Of a stretch of 28,066 bases of DNA, positions 1 to 7,617 are shown one piece after another; position 1 is the first letter of the stretch, and each line of letters opens with the position of its first letter. The translations under genes were made by a program, and so were the position numbers. Under the pieces are notes generated by a model that saw only the letters and a list, made by a program, of their open reading frames with translations, searched no databases and was not told where the DNA came from. The stretch is taken from assembly GCA_002320005.1 (NCBI GenBank), contig DCJK01000014.1:1-28066 (forward strand), in the 5' to 3' direction. This stretch comes from Firmicutes bacterium UBA1702. Its GTDB lineage: Bacteria > Bacillota > Clostridia > Peptostreptococcales > Anaerovoracaceae.

Positions 1-1
1 A

Positions 2-400
2 ATAGCGGCAAGACTGAATACGGGTCTGACAGCAGACTGCACGAGACTGGATATCAGCGTATCAAAGTATATGGACTATCTTGAAGAGAACACCACAGCA
101 AGCCTAAACGGACTTGACAGAGCAGATGAAAGTAAAGGGCTGAAACAGACAAGACCGGCCTTTGGAGGAAACCTTATGGCAACCATAGTGACTCCGAACA
201 CAAGGCCTCAGATGGCGACGGTAAGACCCGGAGTAATGGCAAAGAGAGAGCGTAAGGCGGGAGCAAAAGGAGAACTGATAAAGGCAGATGTGGATGTAAA
301 GCCTGAGGACATCAATTTAGAAGTAGTAGAGGTTGTAAAGGCGACAAAGCAGGTATCTTTGAGCTGGCACATAAGGGCACTGTATTTCTCGATGAAATAG
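2..400 (+). pseudogene. etfA: Electron transfer flavoprotein alpha subunit, internal fragment
   Basis: EtfA pairs with EtfB and carries FAD electrons between acyl-CoA dehydrogenases and partner enzymes. The frame is already open at the window edge and reads LNTGLTADCTRLDIS, then RPAFGGNLMATIV and RPQMATVRPGVM. These are hallmark stretches of the EtfA C-terminal half, just before and within the FAD-binding domain. EtfA-like sequence continues to about VVKATK (near base 350). It then stops being EtfA: the last dozen residues before the TAG at 398-400 come from reading a sigma-54 activator gene in the wrong frame. The rest of the FAD domain, including the usual SGGRG and SRAAVD motifs, is missing. 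The 5' part lies outside the window. I am confident of the family. Whether this is a real deletion product or an assembly chimera cannot be decided from sequence alone. Confidence 0.8.
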
Positions 401-1080
401 GCGAGCTTTCCCTTGCATCACAAAGCGCTCTTTTGAGGGTACTTCAGGAAAAAGAAATCCGGAGAATCGGTGATGATACTATAATCCCTGTTGACGTGCG
501 TGTAATTGCTGCCAGCCATAAGGACATATATAATGAGGTATTAGAGAAACGCTTCCGCCAAGATCTTTTTTATCGTCTGGGCACCGTATTTCTCACCATT
601 CCTCCTCTCCGGGAAAGGCAAACCGATATATGGGTTCTAATGAAAAATTTTATCGAAAACTTCTCTGAAAAATACGGACTCCCATATACCGGCTGCATCG
701 CTCCTGATGCATACCAGTCCCTGATGGATTACAGATGGGAAGGCAATGTCAGAGAGCTCCAGAACTTTGTTGAAAGACTGTTTGTTCTGGGATATTACGA
801 TAAGGAAGTAAACTCTCAGGATGTAAGATTTCTGCTTTCCAATTCTCCGGACAGCAGTCATATTATGTCCCAGGCAGCCGAATCACATCACATGCAGGGG
901 ACCAGCGAAAACTTCAGTGCTGCAGCAACGTCACCGTCAATAGCTTCTTCAGGCCATCGTCACACACCTACTGCAGCAGAAATACAAAATGCTCTTGAGC
1001 AGTGCGGCGGAAACAAAACCAAAGCTGCCGAACTTCTCGGAATAAGCCGGACTCATCTCTGGCGGCTCATGCAGCAATAG
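349..1080 (+). pseudogene. Sigma-54-dependent transcriptional activator, 5'-truncated
   Basis: This is the C-terminal half of an enhancer-binding protein that uses ATP hydrolysis to open sigma-54 promoters. The frame starts in the middle of the AAA+ domain (GIFELAHKGT) and has Walker B (VFLDEIGE, about 379-402), FRQDLFYRL, the arginine-finger region PPLRER and the sensor II region WEGNVRELQNF. A Ser/His-rich linker follows, then a Fis-type helix-turn-helix (ALEQCGGNKTKAAELLGISR). The Walker A motif, the GAFTGA loop and any N-terminal sensor domain are absent. The frame runs directly out of the etfA fragment, one frame apart, with no ribosome binding site at the join. The first in-frame ATG is at 433, inside the AAA+ fold, so a working activator is very unlikely. 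Activators of this type often control acyl-CoA or amino-acid fermentation genes, which would suit an etf neighbour, but that is inference. Confidence 0.85.
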
Positions 1081-1090
1081 TTTTTTCACT

Positions 1091-1120
1091 AAAAAAGCTC
1101 CCGTTTGCGGGAGCTTTTTC
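1091..1120. terminator. Bidirectional rho-independent terminator
   Basis: A 7-bp GC-rich stem (GCTCCCG at 1097-1103 with CGGGAGC at 1108-1114) has a TTTG loop. It is flanked by six A on the left and five T on the right, so it works as a terminator in both directions. It lies between the convergent sigma-54 activator fragment and rplQ and marks the 3' end of the ribosomal operon. Confidence 0.9.
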
Positions 1121-1135
1121 GTATCTTATTTTAGA

Positions 1136-1477
1136 TTATACTAATTCTAAGAATACAACTTCTGCGTTATCGCCCTGACGAGGTCCTAACTTCAGAATTC
1201 TTGTATATCCACCGTTTCTGTCGGCATACTTTGGTGCGATTTCATCAAACAGCTTTGCTACTACGCTTTCATCAAACACGTAAGCCAATACCTGTCTTCT
1301 TGCATGAAGATCGCCGCGCTTTGCCAATGTGATAAGTTTTTCTGCTTCTCTTCTGGCTTCCTTTGCTCTGCAATCGGTGGTCTGAATTCTTCCTTCTCTG
1401 AACAGGTCAGTTACAAGGTTTCTCAGCATTGATTTTCTGTGAGCAGAAGGTCTTCCCAGTTTTCTGTAACCTGGCAT
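1136..1477 (-). CDS. rplQ: 50S ribosomal protein L17
   Basis: L17 is a large-subunit protein placed near the peptide exit tunnel. The product is 113 aa, normal for bacterial L17, and starts with the family signature MPGYRKLGRPSAHRKSMLRN. The conserved end of the fold reads TRILKLGPRQGDNAEVVFLEL. The start follows AAAGGAG. It is the last gene of the operon, 23 bp after rpoA, and is followed at once by a bidirectional terminator. In many Firmicutes rplQ is followed by ecfA1-ecfA2-ecfT; here that module sits some 23 kb away. Confidence 0.97.
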   Translation of the reverse strand: MPGYRKLGRPSAHRKSMLRNLVTDLFREGRIQTTDCRAKEARREAEKLITLAKRGDLHARRQVLAYVFDESVVAKLFDEIAPKYADRNGGYTRILKLGPRQGDNAEVVFLELV

Positions 1478-1500
1478 TTTAGATTCTCCTTTCTTGCAAG

Positions 1501-2445
1501 TTAATCATCGCTCGGCTTAAGTCCAAGTCCTAATTCTTCCAATTTTGCTTTTACTTCATCAAGAGATTTCTTTCCGAGATTTCTTACTTTCATCATATCG
1601 TCTTCTGTTTTCTGAGTAAGTTCTTCAACAGTGTTGATTGCTGCTCTCTTGAGGCAGTTGAAGGAGCGAACGGAAAGTTCCAGTTCTTCGATAGTCATTT
1701 CAAGAGCCTTTTCTTTCTGATCCTCTTCCTTTTCAACCATGATTTCCAGTCCGTCAGTCGCATCTGTCAGCTGGATAAACAGGTTAAGATGTTCCTGCAT
1801 GATCTTGGCACCGATGGATACGCCTTCTTCAGGTGTGATTGAACCATCTGTCCAGATCTCCAGTACCAGTCTGTCATAGTCGGTAACCTGACCTACTCTT
1901 GTATTTTCAACAGTAAAGTTTACCTTTCTGACAGGAGTATATATGGAATCCACAGGGATTACTGAGATCGGTGTAGATTCGGTTTTATTCTGTTCTGCCG
2001 GAACATATCCTCTTCCTCTTGCAAGATTTATCTCCATAACAAGAGTAGCATTCTCCTCAAGAGTTGCGATATGCAGATCCGGATTGAAGATTTCCATGTC
2101 AGAGTCGCCGATAATATCTGCCGCAGTCACCTCTTTAGGTCCTACCGCATTTATGATGGCTCTCTTTGTGCTTTCTCCGTCCAGTCTGACTGCAAGCTTC
2201 TTGAGATTCAATATAATTTCAGTAACGTCTTCTTTAACTCCCGGTATAGTTGAGAACTCGTGAAGTATTCCGTCGATTTTTATTGACGTAACGGCTGCAC
2301 CCGGCAAAGAGCTGAGAAGAATTCTTCTCAGAGCATTACCCAGAGTAGTTCCGTATCCTCTTTCCAGAGGTTCCACAACAAATTTGCCGTAACATCCGTC
2401 TTGATCAATGAACTTATTGATTGTTGGTTTTTCGATTTCTATCAC
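1501..2445 (-). CDS. rpoA: DNA-directed RNA polymerase subunit alpha
   Basis: The alpha subunit dimerises to start RNA polymerase assembly, and its C-terminal domain contacts UP elements and activators. The 314-aa length is standard. The N-terminal dimerisation domain (about 1-230) contains LERGYGTTLGNALRRILLSS. The C-terminal DNA-binding domain (about 245-305) contains ELSVRSFNCLKRAAI and MMKVRNLGKKSLDEVK. The start codon is GTG (2443-2445), placed about 6 nt after AGGGAGG, and the protein begins with the typical IEIEKP. It sits between rpsD and rplQ as the alpha operon. A hairpin precedes it in the rpsD-rpoA gap. Confidence 0.98.
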   Translation of the reverse strand: MIEIEKPTINKFIDQDGCYGKFVVEPLERGYGTTLGNALRRILLSSLPGAAVTSIKIDGILHEFSTIPGVKEDVTEIILNLKKLAVRLDGESTKRAIINAVGPKEVTAADIIGDSDMEIFNPDLHIATLEENATLVMEINLARGRGYVPAEQNKTESTPISVIPVDSIYTPVRKVNFTVENTRVGQVTDYDRLVLEIWTDGSITPEEGVSIGAKIMQEHLNLFIQLTDATDGLEIMVEKEEDQKEKALEMTIEELELSVRSFNCLKRAAINTVEELTQKTEDDMMKVRNLGKKSLDEVKAKLEELGLGLKPSDD

Positions 2446-2462
2446 TCAAAACCCTCCCTTTC

Positions 2463-2502
2463 ATTCCAAGTTTATGCTGATCTAGCATATGCTACTTGGA
2501 AT
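2463..2502 (-). promoter_or_regulatory. Hairpin spanning the rpsD stop codon, upstream of rpoA
   Basis: An outer 8-bp perfect stem (2463-2470 with 2495-2502) encloses an inner 6-bp stem (TATGCT with AGCATA) and a 5-nt loop. It contains the rpsD stop codon and ends just before the rpoA Shine-Dalgarno sequence. No U-run follows, so it is not a rho-independent terminator. A role in mRNA processing, stability or rpsD/rpoA stoichiometry is inference. Confidence 0.55.
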
Positions 2503-3112
2503 ACAATTCGACGATTAAATGCTCTGCAATTGGAGTGTCTATGTCTTCTCTTCTTGGCATAGCAACGACTTTACCTTCTAATTTATCAACGTCTACAGTC
2601 ATCCATGAAGGAACTGTGATTGACATTTCCTTGATTTCCTTGAATTTAGGTGAGCTTGTGCTCTTTTCTTTAACCTTTATTACGTCTCCGGCTTTAACTT
2701 CCATTGAAGGAATGTTAGCCTTCTTGCCGTTAACTGTGAAGTGTCCGTGAGTTACCAGCTGTCTTGCTTCTTTTCTTGAAGCGGCAAAGCCAAGTCTGAA
2801 TACCACATTGTCCAGTCTTGTTTCCAGCAGAATCATCAGATTTTCACCGGTCTTACCTGATTTTTTAGCAGCTTTGTCAAAGAGGTTTCTGAACTGAGTT
2901 TCCTGAATTCCGTAGAATCTCTTTGCTTTCTGCTTTTCTCTCAGCTGCATACCGTAGTCTGACTGTTTCTTTCTTGCCTGACCGTGCTGTCCGGGAGCGT
3001 AATTTCTTCTTTCAATAGCACACTTGCTGCTGTAGCATCTTTCGCCTTTCAGGAAAAGCTTTTGGCCTTCTCTTCTGCATAATTTGCAGTTTGCATCTGT
3101 ATATCTTGACAT
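2492..3112 (-). CDS. rpsD: 30S ribosomal protein S4, zinc-binding form
   Basis: S4 is a primary 16S rRNA-binding assembly protein and, in several bacteria, an autogenous repressor. The 206-aa product has the N-terminal zinc-ribbon cysteines C9, C12, C26 and C31 (CKLC then CYSSKC), so it is the zinc-containing form. The S4 RNA-binding domain follows (ETRLDNVVFRLGFAASRKEARQLVTHGH split across about residues 97-125). It lies within the alpha operon, as in Clostridia and gamma-proteobacteria; in Bacillus subtilis rpsD stands alone. The start is supported by GGAGGAG just upstream. Confidence 0.97.
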   Translation of the reverse strand: MSRYTDANCKLCRREGQKLFLKGERCYSSKCAIERRNYAPGQHGQARKKQSDYGMQLREKQKAKRFYGIQETQFRNLFDKAAKKSGKTGENLMILLETRLDNVVFRLGFAASRKEARQLVTHGHFTVNGKKANIPSMEVKAGDVIKVKEKSTSSPKFKEIKEMSITVPSWMTVDVDKLEGKVVAMPRREDIDTPIAEHLIVELYSK

Positions 3113-3132
3113 TTAAATTACTCCTCCTTTCC

Positions 3133-3531
3133 CTAGACTCTTCTTCTCTTTGGCGGTCTGCATCCGTTATGAGGGATTGGTGTGATATCCTTAATCATGG
3201 TGATATCAAGACCTGCAGTCTGAAGTGCTCTGATAGCTGCTTCTCTGCCGGAACCAGGTCCCTTTACATAAACTTCTACAGTCTTTAAGCCATGTTCCAT
3301 AGCACCCTTAGCAGCTTCTTCTGCTGCCATCTGTGCTGCGAACGGGGTTGATTTTCTGGATCCTTTGAATCCAAGGGAGCCTGCACTTGACCATGAAAGT
3401 GCATTACCCTCCATATCTGTAAGAGTAACTAAAGTATTGTTAAAGGTGGATTGGATATGTGCCTGGCCTTTTTCAATGTTCTTACGTTCTCTTCTCTTTT
3501 TTCTTACTGCCTTTTTAACAGTTTTAGCCAT
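3133..3531 (-). CDS. rpsK: 30S ribosomal protein S11
   Basis: S11 lies on the platform of the small subunit near the mRNA Shine-Dalgarno helix. The 132-aa product has the family motifs HIQSTFNNTLVTLTD, GFKGSRKSTPFAAQ and the conserved end PIPHNGCRPPKRRRV. The start ATG follows AAAGGAGG. It lies between rpsM and rpsD with short gaps, as expected for the alpha operon. Confidence 0.98.
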   Translation of the reverse strand: MAKTVKKAVRKKRRERKNIEKGQAHIQSTFNNTLVTLTDMEGNALSWSSAGSLGFKGSRKSTPFAAQMAAEEAAKGAMEHGLKTVEVYVKGPGSGREAAIRALQTAGLDITMIKDITPIPHNGCRPPKRRRV

Positions 3532-3546
3532 TACTTCCTACCTCCT

Positions 3547-3921
3547 TTACTTAGCCTTTTTCTTTCTGCCAACGGTCTTCTTAGGACCCTTGCGTGTTCT
3601 TGCATTTGTCTTTGTGTTCTGACCTCTTACAGGAAGTCCTCTTCTGTGTCTGATACCTCTGTAGCTTCCGATTTCCATAAGTCTCTTGATGTTCAGTGAA
3701 ACTTCTCTTCTCAGGTCACCTTCTACCACATACTCTGCATCAATGATCTTTCTGATTGCACCGGCTTCCTCTTCTGTCAGGTCCTTAACTCTTGTGTCAG
3801 GGTTTACTCCTGCTTTTTCAAGGATAGCTTGTGCGGTTGGTTTACCAATACCATAGATGTAGGTTAAACCGATTTCTACTCTTTTTTCTCTTGGTAAGTC
3901 AACACCGGCTATACGAGCCAT
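3547..3921 (-). CDS. rpsM: 30S ribosomal protein S13
   Basis: S13 sits in the small-subunit head and forms intersubunit bridges; its basic C-terminal tail reaches the P-site tRNA. The 124-aa product begins MARIAGVDLPREKRVEIGLTY, has the helix-two-turn-helix region (YRGIRHRRGLPVRGQ) and ends in a lysine-rich tail. The RBS is AAGGAG. It is the first gene of the alpha block and is preceded by an unusually long gap of 127 bp that can form a strong hairpin. Confidence 0.98.
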   Translation of the reverse strand: MARIAGVDLPREKRVEIGLTYIYGIGKPTAQAILEKAGVNPDTRVKDLTEEEAGAIRKIIDAEYVVEGDLRREVSLNIKRLMEIGSYRGIRHRRGLPVRGQNTKTNARTRKGPKKTVGRKKKAK

Positions 3922-3996
3922 ACTTTTTCTCCTTCCCCTATCTTCCGTCGCCTTTCCGGGAGCGATATAGACAGGATCTCTTAATTTAATTTGAAA

Positions 3997-4036
3997 CAGC
4001 CGTCTGGCGGTAGCCCCGGTTTTCTGCCGCCGGCTG
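3997..4036 (-). promoter_or_regulatory. Structured leader upstream of rpsM
   Basis: In the 127-bp rpmJ-rpsM gap, CAGCC (3997-4001) pairs with GGCTG (4032-4036). After a 4-nt bulge, GGCGGTAG (4006-4013) pairs with CTGCCGCC (4024-4031) with one wobble, leaving a 10-nt loop. No U-run follows on the transcript side. The position matches that of the S4-binding alpha-operon leader known in enterobacteria, but the structure cannot be compared from sequence alone. Confidence 0.5.
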
Positions 4037-4048
4037 CATTACTGACTA

Positions 4049-4162
4049 TCAACCTTGTTTCTGCTTGTGCTTAGGGTTTTCACAGATAACCATTACCTTA
4101 CCGTTTCTCTTGATTACTTTGCACTTTTCGCAGATAGGTTTTACAGAAGCTCTTACTTTCAT
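4049..4162 (-). CDS. rpmJ: 50S ribosomal protein L36, zinc-binding form
   Basis: This 37-aa gene starts MKVRASVKPICEKCK and ends CENPKHKQKQG. The zinc ligands C11, C14, C27 and H32 are all present, so it is the zinc-containing type of L36. The ATG at 4160-4162 follows GGAGGAG, and the stop is TGA (4049-4051). It lies between infA and rpsM, the standard place in Firmicutes. Confidence 0.97.
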   Translation of the reverse strand: MKVRASVKPICEKCKVIKRNGKVMVICENPKHKQKQG

Positions 4163-4187
4163 TTTAACTCCTCCTATTCTGTTTACT

Positions 4188-4219
4188 GTAATTTCCGGGC
4201 TTTGCCGCGGAGAAATTAC
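4188..4219 (-). promoter_or_regulatory. Hairpin spanning the infA stop codon, upstream of rpmJ
   Basis: GTAATTTC (4188-4195) is the perfect inverse of GAAATTAC (4212-4219), and the interior can extend the helix with GGC/GCC around a TTT loop. It includes the infA stop codon and lies just before the rpmJ RBS. No U-run follows, so it is not a terminator. Confidence 0.5.
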
Positions 4220-4434
4220 TTATCTCTCCAGATAATTCTTCCCCGTGTCAGGTCATAAGGTGAAAGCTCAACCTTTACCTTGTCGCCCGGGAGAATTCTG
4301 ATATAATTCATTCTTATTTTGCCTGAAATGTGTGCAAGCACTTCAAAACCGTTGTCCAGTTTAACTTTAAACATCGCATTTGGCTGTGCGTCAACAACCG
4401 TTCCCATTGCCTCGATGACGTCTTTTTTCGCCAT
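4216..4434 (-). CDS. infA: Translation initiation factor IF-1
   Basis: IF-1 is an OB-fold protein that binds the ribosomal A site during initiation. The 72-aa product is the usual length and contains the family sequence ALPNAMFKVKL-like segment (here AQPNAMFKVKLDNGFEVLAH), KIRMNYIRILPGDKV and SPYDLTRGRIIWR. The start is supported by AGGAGAT. It follows map by 21 bp. The small KOW-domain RNA-binding protein gene often found between map and infA in Clostridia is not present here. Confidence 0.98.
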   Translation of the reverse strand: MAKKDVIEAMGTVVDAQPNAMFKVKLDNGFEVLAHISGKIRMNYIRILPGDKVKVELSPYDLTRGRIIWRDK

Positions 4435-4455
4435 AAATACATCTCCTTCTTCACA

Positions 4456-5202
4456 TTACAAGGTAAGCAGCTGGGGCTCACCATCAGTTATTACAACAGT
4501 ATTTTCATAATGCGCAGCAAGTCCTCCGTCGATGGTGACTGCCGTCCAGTTATCCTGCAATACATCCACCTCATATGAACCCTGAGTTATCATTGGCTCG
4601 ATAGCCAGGGTCATACCCTTCTGAAGGCGTGGACCTTTGCCGGGTTTTCCGTAATTAGGTATCTGCGGATCTTCATGCATGTCGCTTCCGATGCCGTGTC
4701 CTACAAAATCGCGGATTACGCCGAAGCCCTCCCCTTCAACGGTTTTCTGTATTGCATTGGAAATATCAGATAGTCTGTATCCCTCTTTTGCAAAAGCTAT
4801 CCCATCGAAGAATGCTTTCTCGGCAGTCTCAATAAGATGCCTTGCCTCAGGACTTATTTCTCCCACAGCATAGGTTCTGGCGGCGTCAGCCATGTATCCT
4901 TTGTATTCCACTACCAGATCCACGCTGACGATGTCGCCTTCCCTCAAAATTCTCTTTTTGCTTGGTATGCCGTGAACCACTTCTTCATTTATTGAGACAC
5001 ATACACTGGCGGGATAACCACAGTATCCTTTTTCAGATGCTTTCATCCCGTTGGCTTTTACGGTCTTCTCCACGAAGCGGTCTATTTCCATGGTGGAAAT
5101 CCCCGGTTTTATGATATTCCCAAGTTCTTTAAGAATATCACCGCACACCTTGCCGGCTCTGCGCATTAACTCAATTTCCTGTCCGGATTTGATGATGATC
5201 AT
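4456..5202 (-). CDS. map: Type I methionyl aminopeptidase
   Basis: This enzyme removes the initiator methionine from new proteins. The 248-aa product has the pita-bread metallopeptidase residues in order: H77 (VVHGIP), metal ligands D95 and D106, H169 (GHGIG), H176 (MHEDP), E202 (AIEPM) and E233 (YENTV). There is no N-terminal zinc finger, as usual for the short bacterial type. The ATG lies only 2 nt after the adk stop codon, and its only Shine-Dalgarno-like sequence (GGGTGA) is inside the adk end, which suggests translational coupling to adk. Confidence 0.97.
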   Translation of the reverse strand: MIIIKSGQEIELMRRAGKVCGDILKELGNIIKPGISTMEIDRFVEKTVKANGMKASEKGYCGYPASVCVSINEEVVHGIPSKKRILREGDIVSVDLVVEYKGYMADAARTYAVGEISPEARHLIETAEKAFFDGIAFAKEGYRLSDISNAIQKTVEGEGFGVIRDFVGHGIGSDMHEDPQIPNYGKPGKGPRLQKGMTLAIEPMITQGSYEVDVLQDNWTAVTIDGGLAAHYENTVVITDGEPQLLTL

Positions 5203-5204
5203 AT

Positions 5205-5852
5205 TTATTCACCCAAAGCTTTTACAATGTCTGCGAATACGCTTTCAAGTCCGGTAGCTCCGTCAATGTGCGCTATGTTTCCGGCCTTTTCATAGTACTC
5301 GATTAAAGGCATGGTCTGAGCCTCGTAAACTTCAATTCTGTTGGCCACGGTTTCTGCGTTGTCGTCAGCTCTCTGAACCAGAGGACCGCCGCATACATCG
5401 CAAATGCCTTCTTTCTTAGGAGGAATGTTTACAACATGGTAGCTTGCTCCGCATGCTTTGCACACACGTCTGCCTGTAAGTCTTACCATGAGTTCTTCCT
5501 TCTCTACGGCTATGTCAAGAACCTTATCAATCTTCGAGCCGTGAGCAGCCAGAAATTCATCAAGCTTTTCTGCCTGATATACGGTTCTCGGAAAACCGTC
5601 CAGCAGGAAGCCTTCTGCACAGTCATCTGCAAGAAGTCTCGTTGTGGCAATCTCTATAACCAGATCATCCGGTACCAGTTCGCCTCTGTTCATATATTCC
5701 TGAGCTTTCTTTCCAAGCTCTGTTCCATTTTTGATGTTTTCTCTGAAAATATCGCCTGTGGAAATGTGCGGAATATGGTACTTCTCAACTATCTTTGCAG
5801 CCTGAGTTCCTTTTCCTGCTCCCGGAGGCCCTAATAATATTGTTCTAAGCAT
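5205..5852 (-). CDS. adk: Adenylate kinase, zinc-LID form
   Basis: Adk interconverts ATP plus AMP and two ADP. The 215-aa long-type enzyme has the P-loop GPPGAGKGT (8-16), the AMP-binding region STGDIFR (31-37) and FLLDGFPRT (82-90). Its LID domain carries four cysteines (C131, C134, C151, C154) in two CxxC pairs, typical of the zinc-binding Gram-positive form. It sits between secY and map, the standard spc-operon arrangement. The RBS is AAGGGAG about 11 nt before the ATG. Confidence 0.98.
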   Translation of the reverse strand: MLRTILLGPPGAGKGTQAAKIVEKYHIPHISTGDIFRENIKNGTELGKKAQEYMNRGELVPDDLVIEIATTRLLADDCAEGFLLDGFPRTVYQAEKLDEFLAAHGSKIDKVLDIAVEKEELMVRLTGRRVCKACGASYHVVNIPPKKEGICDVCGGPLVQRADDNAETVANRIEVYEAQTMPLIEYYEKAGNIAHIDGATGLESVFADIVKALGE

Positions 5853-5880
5853 TTTATGTCATCTCCCTTTCAGAGCACGC

Positions 5881-7161
5881 TTATTTAAGAAAACCTTGAT
5901 AGTTTCTCATAAGCATCTGATTTTCAAGCGCTCTCACCGTTTCAAGTGCAACACCTACGGCGATAAGAAGTGAAGTTCCGCCGAAATGTATCTGCAGTGA
6001 AGTTAAAACGCTTATTATTGTAGGTAATGTTGCAACCAGTGCCAGGAATATAGCACCTACAATAGTTATTCTTGACATTACCTTATTTAAATAATCCTCG
6101 GTGGCTTTTCCCGGTCTTATTCCCGGAATGAAACCGCCGTTAGCCTTCAGGTTGTTAGCTACTTCATTAGGGTTGAAAGTTATACCCGTATAGAAGTAAG
6201 TAAAGGCTATGATCAGAATAATGTTCAGCACTCCGTAAATCCATACTCCCGGGTTTCCTGATGGTGATAACCATTTTGTTACCCATTCGGTAAATGCCGT
6301 GTTAGGGAAGAAGTATGTGATTGTCAGCGGGAATGAAAGCAATGACAGTGAGAAGATAATAGGAATAACGCCTGACTGATTTACCTTAATAGGAATATGA
6401 GTCGACTGGCCTCCGTACATCTTTCTTCCCACTACTCTCTTTGCATACTGTACAGGTATTCTTCTCTGGCCTTCCTGGATCATTACAACACCTGCAATAA
6501 CCAGAACCGCGATAACTACCAGAATAACCAGAGTTACTGCAGAGATTGCTCCATCCTGTACGCTTGTTGCCAAGCTGCGGATGCCGCTTGGAATTCTTGC
6601 AACGATACCTGCAAAGATGATCAATGAGATACCGTTTCCGATTCCCTTATCATTTATCTGTTCTCCCAGCCACATAAGGAAAGCCGTACCTGCAGTCAAT
6701 ACAAGTATAACCACGATGATGGAGAACACGCTGGTGTCGATTACCGCTTTTCTGAAAAGACCGATGGTCAGACCTGTTGCCTGGATGAGACCAAGTACAA
6801 CGGTAAGATAACGGGTAATCTGAGCCATTTTTTTCCTTCCCTCGGTGCCTTCCTGAGCAAGTCTCTGGAAATAAGGGAAAGCCATAGTGAGTAGCTGAAC
6901 GATAATTGATGCAGTGATATATGGTGTAATACTCAGTGCAAAAATGGTGAAGTTGCTGAATGCTCCGCCGGAGAACAGGTCAAAGAGATCAAAGAGTCCT
7001 GCCTCTCCTGTGAACATTTCGCTCAGTACAGCTCTGTTGATATTAGGTACCGGTATATTGGAACCGATACGGAACACAACCAGCATGAGCAGTGTAAAGA
7101 TCATTTTGGATCTTATTTCCGCAACTTTCCATGCTTGAGAAATCGTCTTCAGCATACCCAT
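5881..7161 (-). CDS. secY: Protein translocase subunit SecY
   Basis: SecY is the channel subunit of the SecYEG translocase in the cytoplasmic membrane. The 426-aa product shows the expected ten hydrophobic segments. Family motifs include FRIGSNIPVP near the N-terminus, FDLFSGGAFSNFTIFALSITPYI split across residues 57-82, and the C-terminal region GGFIPGIRPGKAT. The ATG is 1 nt after the rplO TAG, with GAGGTGAT as RBS inside the end of rplO. Tight coupling to rplO and then adk is normal for this operon. Confidence 0.98.
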   Translation of the reverse strand: MGMLKTISQAWKVAEIRSKMIFTLLMLVVFRIGSNIPVPNINRAVLSEMFTGEAGLFDLFDLFSGGAFSNFTIFALSITPYITASIIVQLLTMAFPYFQRLAQEGTEGRKKMAQITRYLTVVLGLIQATGLTIGLFRKAVIDTSVFSIIVVILVLTAGTAFLMWLGEQINDKGIGNGISLIIFAGIVARIPSGIRSLATSVQDGAISAVTLVILVVIAVLVIAGVVMIQEGQRRIPVQYAKRVVGRKMYGGQSTHIPIKVNQSGVIPIIFSLSLLSFPLTITYFFPNTAFTEWVTKWLSPSGNPGVWIYGVLNIILIIAFTYFYTGITFNPNEVANNLKANGGFIPGIRPGKATEDYLNKVMSRITIVGAIFLALVATLPTIISVLTSLQIHFGGTSLLIAVGVALETVRALENQMLMRNYQGFLK

Positions 7162-7162
7162 A

Positions 7163-7603
7163 CTAAATCACCTCTGCCTTTCCTCCGGCAGCTTCAATTT
7201 TTTCAACAGCAGTTTTGCTGAATTTGTCTGCCTTAACAGTTAAAGCAACTTTCAGGTTTCCCTGTCCTAAAACTTTTATACCGTCTTTTACCTGCTTTAA
7301 CACTCCGGCCTCTTCCAGAGCAGCCTGAGTAACAACGCTTCCTGCCTCAAACCTGTTGAGTTCCTCAACGTTGACGATTGCATACTCTTTTGCCCATACA
7401 TTGGTGAAACCTCTCTTAGGCAGTCTTCTGTATAAAGGCATCTGTCCGCCTTCAAATCCCAGTCTTACGCCGCCACCTGATCTTGAGTTCTGACCGTTCA
7501 TACCTCTTCCGGCAGTCTTACCCTGACCGGTTGCAGTACCGCGACCTTTTCTCTTAGGTGCTCTTGTAGCTCCCTGGGGTGCTCTTAATTCATGTAATTT
7601 CAT
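7163..7603 (-). CDS. rplO: 50S ribosomal protein L15
   Basis: L15 is a late assembly protein of the large subunit. The 146-aa product begins MKLHELRAPQGATRAPKRKG and continues with the glycine/arginine-rich RNA-binding stretch (GRGTATGQGKTAGRG and RSGGGVRLGFEGGQMPLYRR). The globular C-terminal domain ends VEKIEAAGGKAEVI. The RBS TAGGAGGTG overlaps the rpmD stop codon. Confidence 0.98.
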   Translation of the reverse strand: MKLHELRAPQGATRAPKRKGRGTATGQGKTAGRGMNGQNSRSGGGVRLGFEGGQMPLYRRLPKRGFTNVWAKEYAIVNVEELNRFEAGSVVTQAALEEAGVLKQVKDGIKVLGQGNLKVALTVKADKFSKTAVEKIEAAGGKAEVI

Positions 7604-7617
7604 TTTTCGTGCACCTC

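Noticed and set aside
637..861. Minus-strand open frame inside the sigma-54 activator fragment
   Set aside because: No RBS and no family; the plus-strand frame clearly encodes AAA+ and Fis motifs.
1943..2263. Plus-strand open frame of 106 codons inside rpoA
   Set aside because: It is the antisense shadow of a conserved gene, without RBS or similarity.
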